Notes: generated by a model from the sequence alone, not told the origin. Numbered from the stretch's first letter, positions 34,345-44,193 are shown. The stretch: DNA of 64,000 nucleotides from Nocardioides jejuensis (GCF_004337475.1 NZ_SJZJ01000006.1:1-64000); one strand, 5' to 3'. Numbers and translations: made by a program.

Positions 34345-35439
34345 TCAGCTCGTCAGTGTCGGGTAGTCCGTGTATCCCGCCGCGCCGCCGCCGTAGAACG
34401 TCGCGAGGTCCGGCGCGTTGAGCGGAGCCCCCGTCCGCAGGCGTACGTCGAGGTCCGGGTTGGCGATGTACGCCCGTCCGAACGCCGCGGCGTCGATGAG
34501 CCCCGCCTCGATGAGCCGCTCGGCCTTGCTGGGGTCGTACGCACCCGCGCCGATGATCACCCCGGGGAACGCCGCGCGCAGCTCCTTGCGGTACTCCTCG
34601 GTCAGCTCGGGGCCACCGGCCCAGTCCGGCTCGGAGAGGTGCAGGAAGGCGATCCCGCGCCTGGCGAACTCGGCCGCCAGGTAGAGGCCGGCCTCCGCGC
34701 CCTTGGGGTCCTCGGTGCCGTTGAACGAGCCGATGGGGGAGATCCGGATGCCGACGTGGTCGGCGTCCCAGGCGTCGATGACCGCGTCGAGGACCTCGAG
34801 CATGAGGCGCGCGCGGTTCTCCAGGGAGCCGCCGTACTCGTCGGTGCGCTGGTTGCTGTCGGCCGCGAGGAACTGGTGCAGCAGATAGCCGTGGGCGCCG
34901 TGGATCTCGGCCAGGTCGAAGCCGGCCTCGCGGGCGTTGGCGGAGGCGCGGCGGTAGTCCTCGACGACGGCCTTGATCTCCTCGACCGTCAACGCGTGCG
35001 GCACCGGGCAGTCGGCCCGATAGACGTTGCCGTCGGCGTCCTTCAGCGAGGTGCGGTTGCGGAACGGGATCGCGCTCGCCGAGACCGGCAGGGCGCCGTC
35101 GTGCAGCGACTCGTGCGAGACCCGGCCGGTGTGCCACAGCTGCGGCGCGATGCGGCCGCCGGCCGCGTGGACCGCGTCGGTGATGGCGCGCCACCCGGCG
35201 ACCTGCTCGGGGGAGTAGATGCCCGGGGTGTCGGCGTACCCCTTGCCCTGCGGGGAGATCTGGGTGCCCTCGGTGATCAACAGGCCGGCGCCGGCGCGCT
35301 GCGTGTAGTACTCCGCCATCAGCTCGTTGGGCACGTCGCCGGGCTGCGTCGCGCGCATCCGGGTGAGGGGCGCCATGACGACGCGGTGGGGGAGCTCGAC
35401 GGCTCCGACGGTCAGGGGCTCGAACAGTCGGCTGGTCAC
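34345..35439 (-). CDS. Old yellow enzyme family alkene reductase
   Basis: 364 residues, FMN-dependent TIM barrel. '[25 protein letters not shown]' N-terminus, 'LWHTGRVSH', active-site [11 protein letters not shown] (the H-x-x-H/N pair and Tyr of OYE), '[25 protein letters not shown]' and a phosphate-binding C-terminal '[11 protein letters not shown]'. Reduces activated C=C bonds (NemA/OYE, class I type) with NAD(P)H. GTG start at 35437-35439, 53 bp from the divergent clpS start. Confidence 0.93.
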   Translation of the reverse strand: MTSRLFEPLTVGAVELPHRVVMAPLTRMRATQPGDVPNELMAEYYTQRAGAGLLITEGTQISPQGKGYADTPGIYSPEQVAGWRAITDAVHAAGGRIAPQLWHTGRVSHESLHDGALPVSASAIPFRNRTSLKDADGNVYRADCPVPHALTVEEIKAVVEDYRRASANAREAGFDLAEIHGAHGYLLHQFLAADSNQRTDEYGGSLENRARLMLEVLDAVIDAWDADHVGIRISPIGSFNGTEDPKGAEAGLYLAAEFARRGIAFLHLSEPDWAGGPELTEEYRKELRAAFPGVIIGAGAYDPSKAERLIEAGLIDAAAFGRAYIANPDLDVRLRTGAPLNAPDLATFYGGGAAGYTDYPTLTS

Positions 35440-35492
35440 GAGGGGCGCAACGGTGGTCGGGCGGCAGGCATTCCCTGTGGAACGATGGAGCC

Positions 35493-35783
35493 GTGTCGAC
35501 CGCCAGCCCCGAGGTCGGGTCCGAGACGGTTCCCGACGAGATCACGTTCCTCAGCAAGCCCTGGGTGACCGTCGTGTGGAACGACCCGGTGAACCTGATG
35601 TCGTACGTCTCCTTCGTCTTCCAGAAGTACTTCGGTTACTCGAAGGCCGAGGCCGAGAAGCTGATGATGCAGGTGCACGAGGAGGGCCGCTCGGTCGTCT
35701 CCACGGGCACCCGCGAGGAGATGGAGCGGGACGTCCAGGCCATGCACGAATACGGCCTGTGGGCCACGATGGAGAAGCAGTGA
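35493..35783 (+). CDS. clpS: ATP-dependent Clp protease adaptor ClpS
   Basis: 96 residues. '[48 protein letters not shown]' is the diagnostic ClpS core with the N-degron pocket (Asn-Asp of VWNDP and the Met of MSY). It delivers N-end-rule substrates to ClpC-ClpP or ClpA-ClpP. GTG start at 35493. The stop overlaps the DUF2017 start by four bases (GTGA). Confidence 0.96.
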   Translation: MSTASPEVGSETVPDEITFLSKPWVTVVWNDPVNLMSYVSFVFQKYFGYSKAEAEKLMMQVHEEGRSVVSTGTREEMERDVQAMHEYGLWATMEKQ

Positions 35784-36367
35784 CCGAGGGCTTCCACCGG
35801 CACCGCAAGAGTGGCCGCGCCATCGCCGAGTTCACGGGCTTCGAGGCCGACCTGCTGCGTTCGCTCGCCTCCCAGCTGGTCGAGCTCCTCCGCAGCGAGG
35901 TCGCGGCTCCCGTCGAGCACGAGGACCCGCTGGCCGCACTCTTCGACTTCTCCGGACCGACCGACGAGCCCGAGGACCCCGTGCTCCTGCGGCTCTTCCC
36001 GACGGCGTACACCGGGGACGACGAGGCTGCTGCCGAGTTCCGCCGCTTCACCGAGGGAACGCTGCGCGACGGCAAGGCGTGCGGTGCGGTCGCGGTCATC
36101 GAGGCGCTCGAGGAGGCCGGACTCCCCGAGGACGAGGTGGACGACGCCGTCCACATCGACGTCGAGCTCGACGAAGGTGAGGCGATGGTCTGGCTCAAGT
36201 CGTTCACCGACATCCGGCTTGCGCTCGCCACCCGCCTGGGCATCGAGGAGGGCGACGAGGAGCGGTGGGCCGCGCTCTCCGACGATGACCCCGCGAGCCA
36301 GGCCCACGACATCTACGAGTGGGTCGGCTACCTGCAGGAGACGCTCGTCGAGGCGCTTTCGGCCTGA
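35780..36367 (+). CDS. DUF2017 family protein
   Basis: 195 residues starting at GTG 35780 within the clpS stop. Cytosolic, acidic and helical. '[21 protein letters not shown]', '[34 protein letters not shown]' and '[19 protein letters not shown]' match DUF2017, which almost always follows clpS in actinobacteria. Function unknown; translational coupling suggests a link to Clp-dependent proteolysis. Confidence 0.9.
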   Translation: MTEGFHRHRKSGRAIAEFTGFEADLLRSLASQLVELLRSEVAAPVEHEDPLAALFDFSGPTDEPEDPVLLRLFPTAYTGDDEAAAEFRRFTEGTLRDGKACGAVAVIEALEEAGLPEDEVDDAVHIDVELDEGEAMVWLKSFTDIRLALATRLGIEEGDEERWAALSDDDPASQAHDIYEWVGYLQETLVEALSA

Positions 36368-36445
36368 GCCGGGGGAGTCTCGCGTGACCTATCCGGCACC
36401 GCTCGATGCGGTCCGGACTGCCGTTCTCACCTAGGCTGTGGGCTT

Positions 36446-36886
36446 GTGTTGACCATCGACCAGGCGACGTACGACGCGATCGTCGCGCACGCCAAGCGGG
36501 ACCACCCGGACGAGTGCTGCGGCATCGTCGCCGGCCCGGAGGGCAGCGACCGCCCGGAGCGGTTCATCGAGATGATCAACGCCGCCGGCAGCCCGACGTT
36601 CTACGAGTTCGACTCCACCGAGCTCCTCGCTCTCTACAAGGAGATGTGGGCGAACGACGAGGAGCCGGTCATCGTCTACCACTCGCACACCGCGACGGAG
36701 GCGTACCCCAGCCGCACCGACATCGGCCTGGCCAGCGAGCCCAACGCCCACTACGTGCTGGTCAGCACGCGTGAGCACGGGAATAACGAGGGCCCGGTGG
36801 AGTTCAGGTCGTACCGCATCATCGACGGCGAAGTGACTGAAGAAGAGGTCACCGTCGTCGCCCAGCTGAGCAACGAGGAGAGCTGA
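36446..36886 (+). CDS. mec: Mec family JAMM metalloprotease of the CysO pathway
   Basis: 146 residues. A JAMM/MPN+ motif: Glu in 'HPDECCGIV' (about residue 24), then 'VIVYHSHTATEAYPSRTDIGLA' (H-x-H-x8-S-x2-D). In mycobacteria Mec releases cysteine from the CysO-cysteine adduct. The next gene is cysO, four bases on, then cysM. GTG start at 36446 with a -10-like taggct 8 bases upstream. Confidence 0.94.
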   Translation: MLTIDQATYDAIVAHAKRDHPDECCGIVAGPEGSDRPERFIEMINAAGSPTFYEFDSTELLALYKEMWANDEEPVIVYHSHTATEAYPSRTDIGLASEPNAHYVLVSTREHGNNEGPVEFRSYRIIDGEVTEEEVTVVAQLSNEES

Positions 36887-36889
36887 GCC

Positions 36890-37171
36890 ATGGCCATCGA
36901 GGTCCGCATCCCCACCATCCTGCGCACGTACACCGGCGGCGAGAAGGCCGTTCCGGCTGAGGGCGCCACGCTGCTCGCGCTGATCGACGACCTGGAGACC
37001 CGCCACACCGGCATCAAGGGCCGCCTCATCGAGGAGTCCGGCGAGCTCCGCCGCTTCGTCAACGTCTACATCAACGACGAGGACGTCCGCTTCATCGGCG
37101 GCCTCGAGGCCGCGCTCTCCGACGGCGACCAGGTCGTCGTCCTGCCGGCCGTCGCCGGCGGCGCTCGCTGA
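36890..37171 (+). CDS. cysO: CysO sulfur-carrier protein (ThiS/MoaD family)
   Basis: 93 residues with a beta-grasp fold pattern ('AIEVRIPTILRTYTGGEKAVPA', 'LIEESGELRRFVNVYINDEDVRFIGG', 'DGDQVVVLPAVAGG'). A C-terminal Gly-Gly is needed for thiocarboxylate formation. Here Gly-Gly is followed by Ala-Arg before the stop, so the carrier is not ready as translated and probably needs removal of two residues, likely by the adjacent Mec protease. The thiocarboxylate then gives sulfur to O-phosphoserine through CysM. Confidence 0.92.
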   Translation: MAIEVRIPTILRTYTGGEKAVPAEGATLLALIDDLETRHTGIKGRLIEESGELRRFVNVYINDEDVRFIGGLEAALSDGDQVVVLPAVAGGAR

Positions 37172-37221
37172 GACCAGTCTCGACAAGCTCGCCCTCAGCG
37201 ACGAGCACCTCGAGCACCTGA

Positions 37222-38196
<975 letters not shown>

Positions 38197-38267
38197 CGAC
38201 CGTCTCTGGGTGACGCGGCTCCCAAGTTGCGGCGCGTTACACGCTTCAAGCCGTAACGTGTACTCCC

Positions 38268-39026
38268 GTGAAGGTGACGGTGATCGGTTGCTCGGGTTCC
38301 TACCCGGGCCCGCAGGCTCCCGCGAGCTGCTACCTGGTCGAGGCTGACGACGAGGATGGCCGCACGTGGCGCATCCTTCTCGACCTCGGCAGTGGCGCGC
38401 TCGGTGAGCTGCACAACCACGCCGATCCGCTCACGATCGACGGCATCTTCGTCAGCCACCTCCACGCCGACCACTGCCTCGACCTCTGCGGCTACTACGT
38501 CCTGCGCAAGTACCACCCGACCGGCCCGGCGCCGCGCATCCCCTGCTGGGGACCGGCCGACACCGACCGCCGGATGGCGAAGGCGTACGACCTCGACGAG
38601 GACCCCGGCATGAACGAGGAGTTCGAGTTCCGGACGTACGACGGTCCGGTCTCCTTCGGCCCGTTCACGGTGACCGCGACGCCCGTCTACCACCCGGTCG
38701 AGGCGTTCGCGCTGCGCGTCGAGGCCGACGGCCGCGCGCTGGTCTACAGCGGTGACACCGACGTCTGCGAGTCGCTCGTCGAGGCTGCCCGCGGCGCGGA
38801 CCTGTTCCTGGCCGAAGCTGCGTTCCGCGAGTGCGACGAGAACCCTCCCGGCATCCACATGACCGGTCGCCAGGCCGCCGAGGTCGCCCTCAAGGCCGGT
38901 GTCGAGGCGCTCGTGCTGACCCACGTCCCGGCGTGGCACGACAGCGCGTACGCGATGGCCGAGGCCGCCGAGGTCTGGTCGGGCCCGCTGCAGATGGCCG
39001 CCAAGGGCGCCGTCTACGAGGTCTGA
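38268..39026 (+). CDS. MBL-fold metallohydrolase (Rv1339-like phosphodiesterase family)
   Basis: 252 residues. Metal ligands: 'FVSHLHADHCLD' (H-x-H-x-D-H), a His in 'ATPVYHPVEAF', Asp in 'LVYSGDTDVC' and a last His in 'LTHVPAWHD'. The order mec-cysO-cysM-MBL matches the mycobacterial segment Rv1334-Rv1339; Rv1339 has been linked to cAMP hydrolysis, but a tRNA-processing or other phosphodiester substrate is possible. GTG start; a -10-like taacgt sits 9 bases upstream (leaderless). The DUF985 gene starts one base after its stop. Confidence 0.88.
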   Translation: MKVTVIGCSGSYPGPQAPASCYLVEADDEDGRTWRILLDLGSGALGELHNHADPLTIDGIFVSHLHADHCLDLCGYYVLRKYHPTGPAPRIPCWGPADTDRRMAKAYDLDEDPGMNEEFEFRTYDGPVSFGPFTVTATPVYHPVEAFALRVEADGRALVYSGDTDVCESLVEAARGADLFLAEAAFRECDENPPGIHMTGRQAAEVALKAGVEALVLTHVPAWHDSAYAMAEAAEVWSGPLQMAAKGAVYEV

Positions 39027-39027
39027 G

Positions 39028-39450
39028 GTGCCCGTCCCGCCGCTGGCCGAGGTGCTCGGGCTCGAGCCCCATCCTGAAGGTGGCTGGTACCGCGAGACCT
39101 GGCGCTCGCCGGTCTCCGTGACCCTGCCGGACGGGCGCGTGCGTGCCACCGCGACGCTGATCCACTTCCTGCTGCCGGCGGGTGAATGCTCTGCCTGGCA
39201 CCGGGTGTCGTCCGACGAGATGTGGATCGCGCACACGGGAGTCGTCGGGCTCGAGCTGGGCGGCTCGGGCGCGGAGCCGGCGACCGACGCGTCGTACGCC
39301 GTGGGGGTGGAGGTCGCCGCCGGCCAGCACACGCAGGTGCTCGTACCTTCCGGCGTCTGGCAGCGCACGGTGCCTGGTGAGGCGGATGCCCTGGTCAGCT
39401 GCCTGGTCTCGCCCGGCTTCGACTTCGAGGACTTCGAGCTCGAAGCCTGA
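39028..39450 (+). CDS. Cupin (DUF985 / cupin_5) family protein
   Basis: 140 residues. 'LGLEPHPEGGWYRETWRSP' and 'ATATLIHFLLPAGECSAWHRVSSDEMWIAHTGVVGLELG' are the DUF985 marks; histidines and glutamates there form the cupin metal site. Enzymatic role unknown (isomerase or sugar epimerase-like). GTG start one base after the MBL gene, so probably co-transcribed. Confidence 0.88.
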   Translation: MPVPPLAEVLGLEPHPEGGWYRETWRSPVSVTLPDGRVRATATLIHFLLPAGECSAWHRVSSDEMWIAHTGVVGLELGGSGAEPATDASYAVGVEVAAGQHTQVLVPSGVWQRTVPGEADALVSCLVSPGFDFEDFELEA

Positions 39451-39484
39451 GGTCTCGATACGGCGCTGGTGCGCCTACTCGACC
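39451..39484. repeat. Imperfect palindromic intergenic element
   Basis: ggtctcgatacggcgc, then tggt, then gcgcctactcgacc, directly after the DUF985 stop. Inner arms ggcgc/gcgcc are perfect and the ends ggtc/gacc match. It resembles the short dispersed palindromic sequences beginning ggtctcgatacg that I associate with Nocardioides-like genomes; this is recollection and cannot be checked here. The rest of the gap to 39604 shows nothing clear. Confidence 0.5.
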
Positions 39485-39603
39485 ATCGGAAGCTCAGGCC
39501 GACCTCGGCATGCGGCGAGGCGCACATGTGCGACGACGCGCCCGGGAGCGCGTTCGTGCCGGCGCGTCCCTGCACACCTGCGCCTCGGCGCAGAGGCCCG
39601 GTT

Positions 39604-40275
39604 TCAGATCAGGCCGGCGTCGTGGACGCAGATCGCGATCTGCACGCGGTTGGTCGTGCCGAGCTTGTCGAAGAGCCGGCCGACGTGGGCCTTGACGGTC
39701 GGGACGGAGAGGAAGAGCTCCTTCGCGATCTCGGCGTTGGAGAGCCCGCGGCCGACGGCGAGCGCCACCTCGTGCTCGCGCTCGGTCAGCGCGGAGAGGC
39801 GCGCGAGTGCGGCATCGGCCCGGGCTTCGGCGGGGTGCGAGCTGGTGTCGGCCGCTTCGGTGCGGATCTGCCGGATCAGGGAGGCGGTTGCCGAGGGGGA
39901 GAGCATCGGGTCGCCAGCGGCGACCTGCCGGATCGCGGTCACGATGTCGCCGGGCGGGGTGTCCTTGAGCAGGAAGCCGTCGGCACCGGCAGCGAGCGCG
40001 GTCGTGACGTACTCGTCTGCGTCGAACGTCGTCAGCACGATGACCCGCGGCGGCGACGGCTTCGCGTGGAGCTGGCGCGTCGCCTCGAGTCCGTCCATCA
40101 CCGGCATGCGGATGTCCATCAGCACCACATCGGGAGACGAGGTCCGGACGAGGGAGAGCGCCTCCTCGCCGTTGCTTGCCTCGCCGACCAGCTCGATGTC
40201 CGCCTGGCCACCGATCATCAGGCCGAGCGCCGACCGCACCAGCGCGTCGTCGTCGACCAGCGCTACCCGGATCAC
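39604..40275 (-). CDS. NarL/LuxR-type response regulator
   Basis: 223 residues. Receiver domain with the acidic pair in 'VALVDDDALVR', phosphoacceptor Asp in 'VVLMDIRMPVMDG' (about residue 52), Thr in 'VLTTFD' and Lys in 'GFLLKDTPP'. A LuxR helix-turn-helix at the C-terminus ('LTEREHEVALAVGRGLSNAEIAKELFLSVPTVKAHV'). Start taken at GTG 40273-40275, which overlaps the sensor kinase stop (GTGA); an in-frame ATG lies 33 bases upstream. Forms an operon with the kinase. Confidence 0.93.
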   Translation of the reverse strand: MIRVALVDDDALVRSALGLMIGGQADIELVGEASNGEEALSLVRTSSPDVVLMDIRMPVMDGLEATRQLHAKPSPPRVIVLTTFDADEYVTTALAAGADGFLLKDTPPGDIVTAIRQVAAGDPMLSPSATASLIRQIRTEAADTSSHPAEARADAALARLSALTEREHEVALAVGRGLSNAEIAKELFLSVPTVKAHVGRLFDKLGTTNRVQIAICVHDAGLI

Positions 40276-41420
40276 TTCTCCCACGGAATCCACCCTCGAA
40301 TCACCCACGACGACATCTCCCTGCCGGCGTCCAGTCTGCCGCCCGCAAGCTCGGCGCGCTCGCGCAGGCCCACCAGGCCGAGCCCCGACCCCGGCGTACC
40401 GCTGGAGGCAAAGCCGAGCGGGTTGCGGATCAGGAGCGTGAGCCCGTCCCGCGGCGCGCCCGTCATAGCAACGGTCACCGCGGCGCCCGGCGCATGCTTG
40501 CGCGAGTTGGTCAGCGCCTCCTGCACGATCCGGTACGCCGTGCGGCCGGCGAGCTCGGGCACGTCACCCTCGACGTCGGTCGTCAGCGTGACGCTCGCGC
40601 CTGCCGCAATCTCGTCGGCGACGAGCGACGCCAGGTCGCCGAAGGTCGGCTGCGGGCGGTCGAGCGGGGCGCCGCTCGCGGGGTCACGCAGGACGCCGAG
40701 CACGGACCGGAGGTCGGCGAGCGCCTCGTTGGCGTTCGCCTGGATGACGCCGACCTGCTCGCGGAGCTGCTCGGCGCTGAGGTCCTCGCGGAACATCACG
40801 GCGTTGGCGCGCATCGAGATCTGCGAGATCCGGTGGGCGAGGACGTCGTGCATCTCGCGGGCGATCCGGGAGCGCTCGGCGCCACGGGCCTGGTCAGCGC
40901 GCAGCTCCTGCTCGGCGGCAGCCTGTGCGACCTCGGCGTGCAGGCGAGCGACCAGCTCGCGGCGGGAGCCGATGTAGAGGCCCCATCCGAGGATCGCCAC
41001 GGTGGCGACCAGGTTGACCACGATGTCGAGCCACCAGGTGTCCTGGTGCTGCTGCGGCTCGATCTTCGTGAAGGTGATGCCAGCGCTGAAGCTGACCAGG
41101 CCGACCAGCACGATCTCGCGGTAGACCCGGCGGGAGGCAAGCGAGACCGCCGCGAGGACCGCTGGGCCGGCCGCGAAGCCCGAGACCGCGGCGGCCGCGT
41201 TGAGAAGGAGTGCCGTGGCGAGCGGGTTCCGACGGCGGTAGAACACCGCGACATAGGCGAGCGAGCCGACGGCGAGGTCGAGCCACCACAGTCCGCGGTG
41301 GTGGTCCCACTGGTTGTCGAAGACGCTGCCCCAGCCGATCGCGGAGATCACCAGGCACAGCGCATAGCGCCAGATGTGGGATCGCCGCGTCAGGGGGCGG
41401 GCGGGGTACTCGACGGACAC
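40272..41420 (-). CDS. Sensor histidine kinase, HisKA_3 type
   Basis: 382 residues. Five to six N-terminal membrane helices (about 20-150) act as an intramembrane sensor; a dimerisation helix carries the phosphoacceptor His in 'SRIAREMHDVLAHRIS' (about residue 197); then the ATPase with N-box 'IVQEALTNSRKHAPG' and G-box 'GSGLGLVGLRERA'. DesK/NarX-like kinase. GTG start at 41418-41420, with -10-like tagcct on the minus strand 6 bases upstream. Divergent from the ABC exporter genes at 41551, which it may control. Confidence 0.93.
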   Translation of the reverse strand: MSVEYPARPLTRRSHIWRYALCLVISAIGWGSVFDNQWDHHRGLWWLDLAVGSLAYVAVFYRRRNPLATALLLNAAAAVSGFAAGPAVLAAVSLASRRVYREIVLVGLVSFSAGITFTKIEPQQHQDTWWLDIVVNLVATVAILGWGLYIGSRRELVARLHAEVAQAAAEQELRADQARGAERSRIAREMHDVLAHRISQISMRANAVMFREDLSAEQLREQVGVIQANANEALADLRSVLGVLRDPASGAPLDRPQPTFGDLASLVADEIAAGASVTLTTDVEGDVPELAGRTAYRIVQEALTNSRKHAPGAAVTVAMTGAPRDGLTLLIRNPLGFASSGTPGSGLGLVGLRERAELAGGRLDAGREMSSWVIRGWIPWEK

Positions 41421-41550
41421 CTGATCAGGCTAGGGGAGTAGCCGTCGTGGCGGACCCGACCCGCGGCGTACGGGTGGCTGACTTTGGTAGGGGCGCGATC
41501 GCGACCTCGGGTCGATGTGCCGCCCGAGCCCGCACGGGAAAGTAGTTGTC

Positions 41551-42456
41551 ATGATCAAGGTTGAGAACCTCACCAGGACGTACGGCGCGTTCACCGCCGT
41601 CAAGGACGTGAGCTTCGTGGCGCGGCCGGGGCGGGTCACCGGCTTCCTCGGCCCCAACGGAGCTGGCAAGTCGACCACCATGCGCGTCATGGTCGGTCTG
41701 ACCTCACCGAGCAGCGGCTCGGTCACCCTCAACGGCAAGCGGTACGCCGACCTCCCGAACCCCGGTCGCCACGTCGGCGTACTGCTCGACGCGTCGGCGC
41801 AGCACGGCGGTCGTACCGGTCGCGAGGTGCTCGCCATCGCGGCGCAGACGATGGGTCTGCCGAAGACGCGCGTCGACGAGGTGCTGGCGCTGGTCAGCCT
41901 GACGCCGTCGGAGGCCAAGCGTCGCGTCAAGAACTACTCGCTCGGCATGAAGCAGCGCCTCGGCATCGCCCACGCCCTGCTCGGCGACCCGGAGATCCTG
42001 ATCCTCGACGAGCCGGCCAACGGCCTGGACCCGGCCGGCATCCGCTGGATGCGCGGCCTCCTGCGTGAGTACGCCGACCGCGGCGGCACGGTGCTCCTCT
42101 CCAGCCACCTGCTCACCGAGGTCCAGCTCATCGCCGACGACATCGTGATGATCGGCCGTGGCCAGATCGTCGCGCAGGGCACCGCCTCCGAGCTGGTCGC
42201 CGGCGCCGGCACCTACGTCCGCGCCGTCGAGAAGGACGAGCTGGCCCGTGCGGCTGCCGCCGAGGGCCTGGTCCTCTCGCCGGTCGGCGACGGCTTCCGC
42301 GTCGACGCCGAGGCGGTTGCCATCGGCCGCATCGCCGCCAAGCAGCAGATCACCCTCATCGAGCTCCGTCCCGCCGACGGTGGCCTCGAGGACCTCTTCC
42401 TCGAGCTGACCGCCGACACCCAGCGCGAGACCTTCACTGAAGGAGTCACGGCATGA
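41551..42456 (+). CDS. ABC transporter ATP-binding protein (exporter, DrrA/CcmA-like)
   Basis: 301 residues. Walker A 'GPNGAGKST' (about 39-47), signature YSLGMKQRLG, Walker B 'ILILDEPANGLDPAG' and 'LLSSHLLTEVQL'. The C-terminal 80 residues are the DrrA-type extension ('VRAVEKDEL..AA', 'ITLIELRPADGGLEDLFLELT'). Partner of the permease that follows; stop and start overlap (ATGA). The neighbouring two-component system suggests control by a membrane or antibiotic-stress signal. Confidence 0.93.
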   Translation: MIKVENLTRTYGAFTAVKDVSFVARPGRVTGFLGPNGAGKSTTMRVMVGLTSPSSGSVTLNGKRYADLPNPGRHVGVLLDASAQHGGRTGREVLAIAAQTMGLPKTRVDEVLALVSLTPSEAKRRVKNYSLGMKQRLGIAHALLGDPEILILDEPANGLDPAGIRWMRGLLREYADRGGTVLLSSHLLTEVQLIADDIVMIGRGQIVAQGTASELVAGAGTYVRAVEKDELARAAAAEGLVLSPVGDGFRVDAEAVAIGRIAAKQQITLIELRPADGGLEDLFLELTADTQRETFTEGVTA

Positions 42457-43235
42457 GCGCCGTCATCGACACCCCCGCCCCGTCGCACGCCGCCGATGAC
42501 GGCCGCGACCGCCGTCCGTCGTTCGCCCGTCTGGTCGGCGTGGAGCTTCGCAAGATGGCGGACACCAAGGCCGGCCTGTGGCTGCTGATCGTCGTCGCCG
42601 TGGTGACCGTGCTCGTCAACGCGGGCGTGCTCATCTTCGGACACCGCGATGACCTCGGTTTCACGGACCTGCTGCAGATGTCCGGCATCCCGCAGGGCTT
42701 CCTGCTGCCGGTGCTGGCGATCCTCCTGATCACCCAGGAGTGGGGCCAGCGCACGGGCCTGGCGACGTTCACCCTGACTCCGCACCGTGGCCGCGTGGTC
42801 GCCGCGAAGCTGGCCGCAGCGCTCGGATTCGTGCTCGGCGCCTTCGTGATCGCGGTCGCGATCGCCCTCGTGCTCACGCCTCTCACGGGGCACGGCTTCG
42901 ACGGGGTCACCGCCAACTGGCTCGGCCGCCTCTTCCTCGGTGTCGTGATCGGCGCCCTCCAGGGCTTCGCGTTCGGCGCGCTGCTGCTCAGCACCGCGTT
43001 CGCGATCGTCACCTACTTCGCGGCGCCGATGGTGCTGAGCATCGTGGCCAGCATCTGGACCAGCGCGGGGGACAAGCTCGCGTGGGTCGACTTCGGTTCT
43101 GCGCAGGGTGTCCTGTTCGACCCGTCGTCGCCCAGCGGCACCGAGTGGGGGCACATCGTCACCACCTCGCTGCTGTGGGTGGCCCTGCCGCTGGTCATCG
43201 GCATCTGGCGGATCCGTCGTTCCGAGGTGAAGTAG
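42453..43235 (+). CDS. ABC transporter permease (ABC-2 type)
   Basis: 260 residues from ATG 42453, which overlaps the ATPase stop. A cytosolic N-terminus ('FARLVGVELRKMADTKAGLWLLIV') followed by six membrane segments, typical of ABC-2/bacitracin-type export permeases. Substrate unknown. A hairpin and the SGNH hydrolase gene follow 70 bases on. Confidence 0.9.
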   Translation: MSAVIDTPAPSHAADDGRDRRPSFARLVGVELRKMADTKAGLWLLIVVAVVTVLVNAGVLIFGHRDDLGFTDLLQMSGIPQGFLLPVLAILLITQEWGQRTGLATFTLTPHRGRVVAAKLAAALGFVLGAFVIAVAIALVLTPLTGHGFDGVTANWLGRLFLGVVIGALQGFAFGALLLSTAFAIVTYFAAPMVLSIVASIWTSAGDKLAWVDFGSAQGVLFDPSSPSGTEWGHIVTTSLLWVALPLVIGIWRIRRSEVK

Positions 43236-43276
43236 TTCATCCAGGGTTGCGCGACGCGCCGCCCGCACCTCTCCGT

Positions 43277-43317
43277 CACGTACCCCCTGCCGCCACGCTG
43301 GCGGCATGGGGTACGTG
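43277..43317 (+). promoter_or_regulatory. Stem-loop containing the SGNH hydrolase start codon
   Basis: cacgtacccc (43277-43286) pairs with ggggtacgtg (43308-43317), and gccgcc (43289-43294) with ggcggc (43300-43305), with a 2x2 internal loop and a 5-nt apical loop. The ATG (43306-43308) lies in the internal loop at the junction. No ribosome binding site is seen. It could be a terminator of the ABC unit, a repressor operator, or a translational switch. Confidence 0.6.
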
Positions 43318-44163
43318 CGCTTTGCAGCACTCGGTGACTCAGTGACACACGGCGTCGGCGACGCCGTCCCGACCGGTTGGCGGGGGTGGGCCAGGATCCT
43401 GGCTGAGGCCCTCGGGGAGAGCCACGACATCTCCTTCTGCAACCTGGCGGTCAGCGGAGCGGTCGTGGCCGACGTACGACACAAGCAGTTGCCGGAGGCG
43501 CTGGCTCACCAGCCGCACATCGCCTCGCTGATCGTCGGCATCAACGACACGATGCGCTCGACGTGGAACCGCGAGCGGATCCGGCGCGAGCTGCTCGAGA
43601 CCGCGGCGGCACTGCACGGATCCGGTGCGGTCCTGCTGACCGTCCGCTTCCACGACCACGGCCGGGTCTTCGGGCTGCCGGCTGTGCTGCGTCGCCCGCT
43701 CTTCGCGCGGATCGCCTTCCTCAACGAGGTGTACGACGAGATCCACGCGACGTACGGCGGCATCCGGGTCGACCTGGGGGAGCAGGCCGAGGTCTTCGAG
43801 CGGGAGTTCTGGTCGATCGACCGGCTGCACCCCTCCGAGCTGGGCCACCGCTCGCTGGCCCGGTGCTTCGGCGCGGGGCTCAACGAGATCGGCTTCGCGC
43901 ACCCGCTGCCGAGCGGTGACCGCGAGGGCGGCTACGTCCCCAACTGGCGGACAGACCTGCACTGGATGGTGACCGAGGGCGTGCCGTGGTTCGGCCGCCG
44001 CGCGAAGGACCTCGGACCCTGGGCTGCCCGCCTGGCGATGACCGAGGCGCGCGGACTCGCACAGCGTCCCGTGCTGCCTGCGCGCCTGCCTGCGCGCCGC
44101 CTTCCTGCCGTACGCCGCGGCGTACTCGTCGGGGTCGGGCTCGACGACGCTGTCGCGTCCTGA
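43306..44163 (+). CDS. SGNH/GDSL-family hydrolase
   Basis: 285 residues. Block I 'AALGDSVTHGVGD' (Ser about residue 11), block II Gly in 'NLAVSGAVVADV', block III 'IVGINDTMR' (Asn) and block V 'DRLHPSELGHRS' (Asp-x2-His) give a complete SGNH catalytic set. A cytosolic esterase or lipase; substrate unknown. The C-terminal 60 residues are Arg/Ala-rich and less conserved-looking. The start codon lies inside a hairpin; ATG 43306 fits the family start. Confidence 0.9.
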   Translation: MGYVRFAALGDSVTHGVGDAVPTGWRGWARILAEALGESHDISFCNLAVSGAVVADVRHKQLPEALAHQPHIASLIVGINDTMRSTWNRERIRRELLETAAALHGSGAVLLTVRFHDHGRVFGLPAVLRRPLFARIAFLNEVYDEIHATYGGIRVDLGEQAEVFEREFWSIDRLHPSELGHRSLARCFGAGLNEIGFAHPLPSGDREGGYVPNWRTDLHWMVTEGVPWFGRRAKDLGPWAARLAMTEARGLAQRPVLPARLPARRLPAVRRGVLVGVGLDDAVAS

Positions 44164-44193
44164 GCTGTCAGCGGCGCTCGGTAGGGTCAGCGC

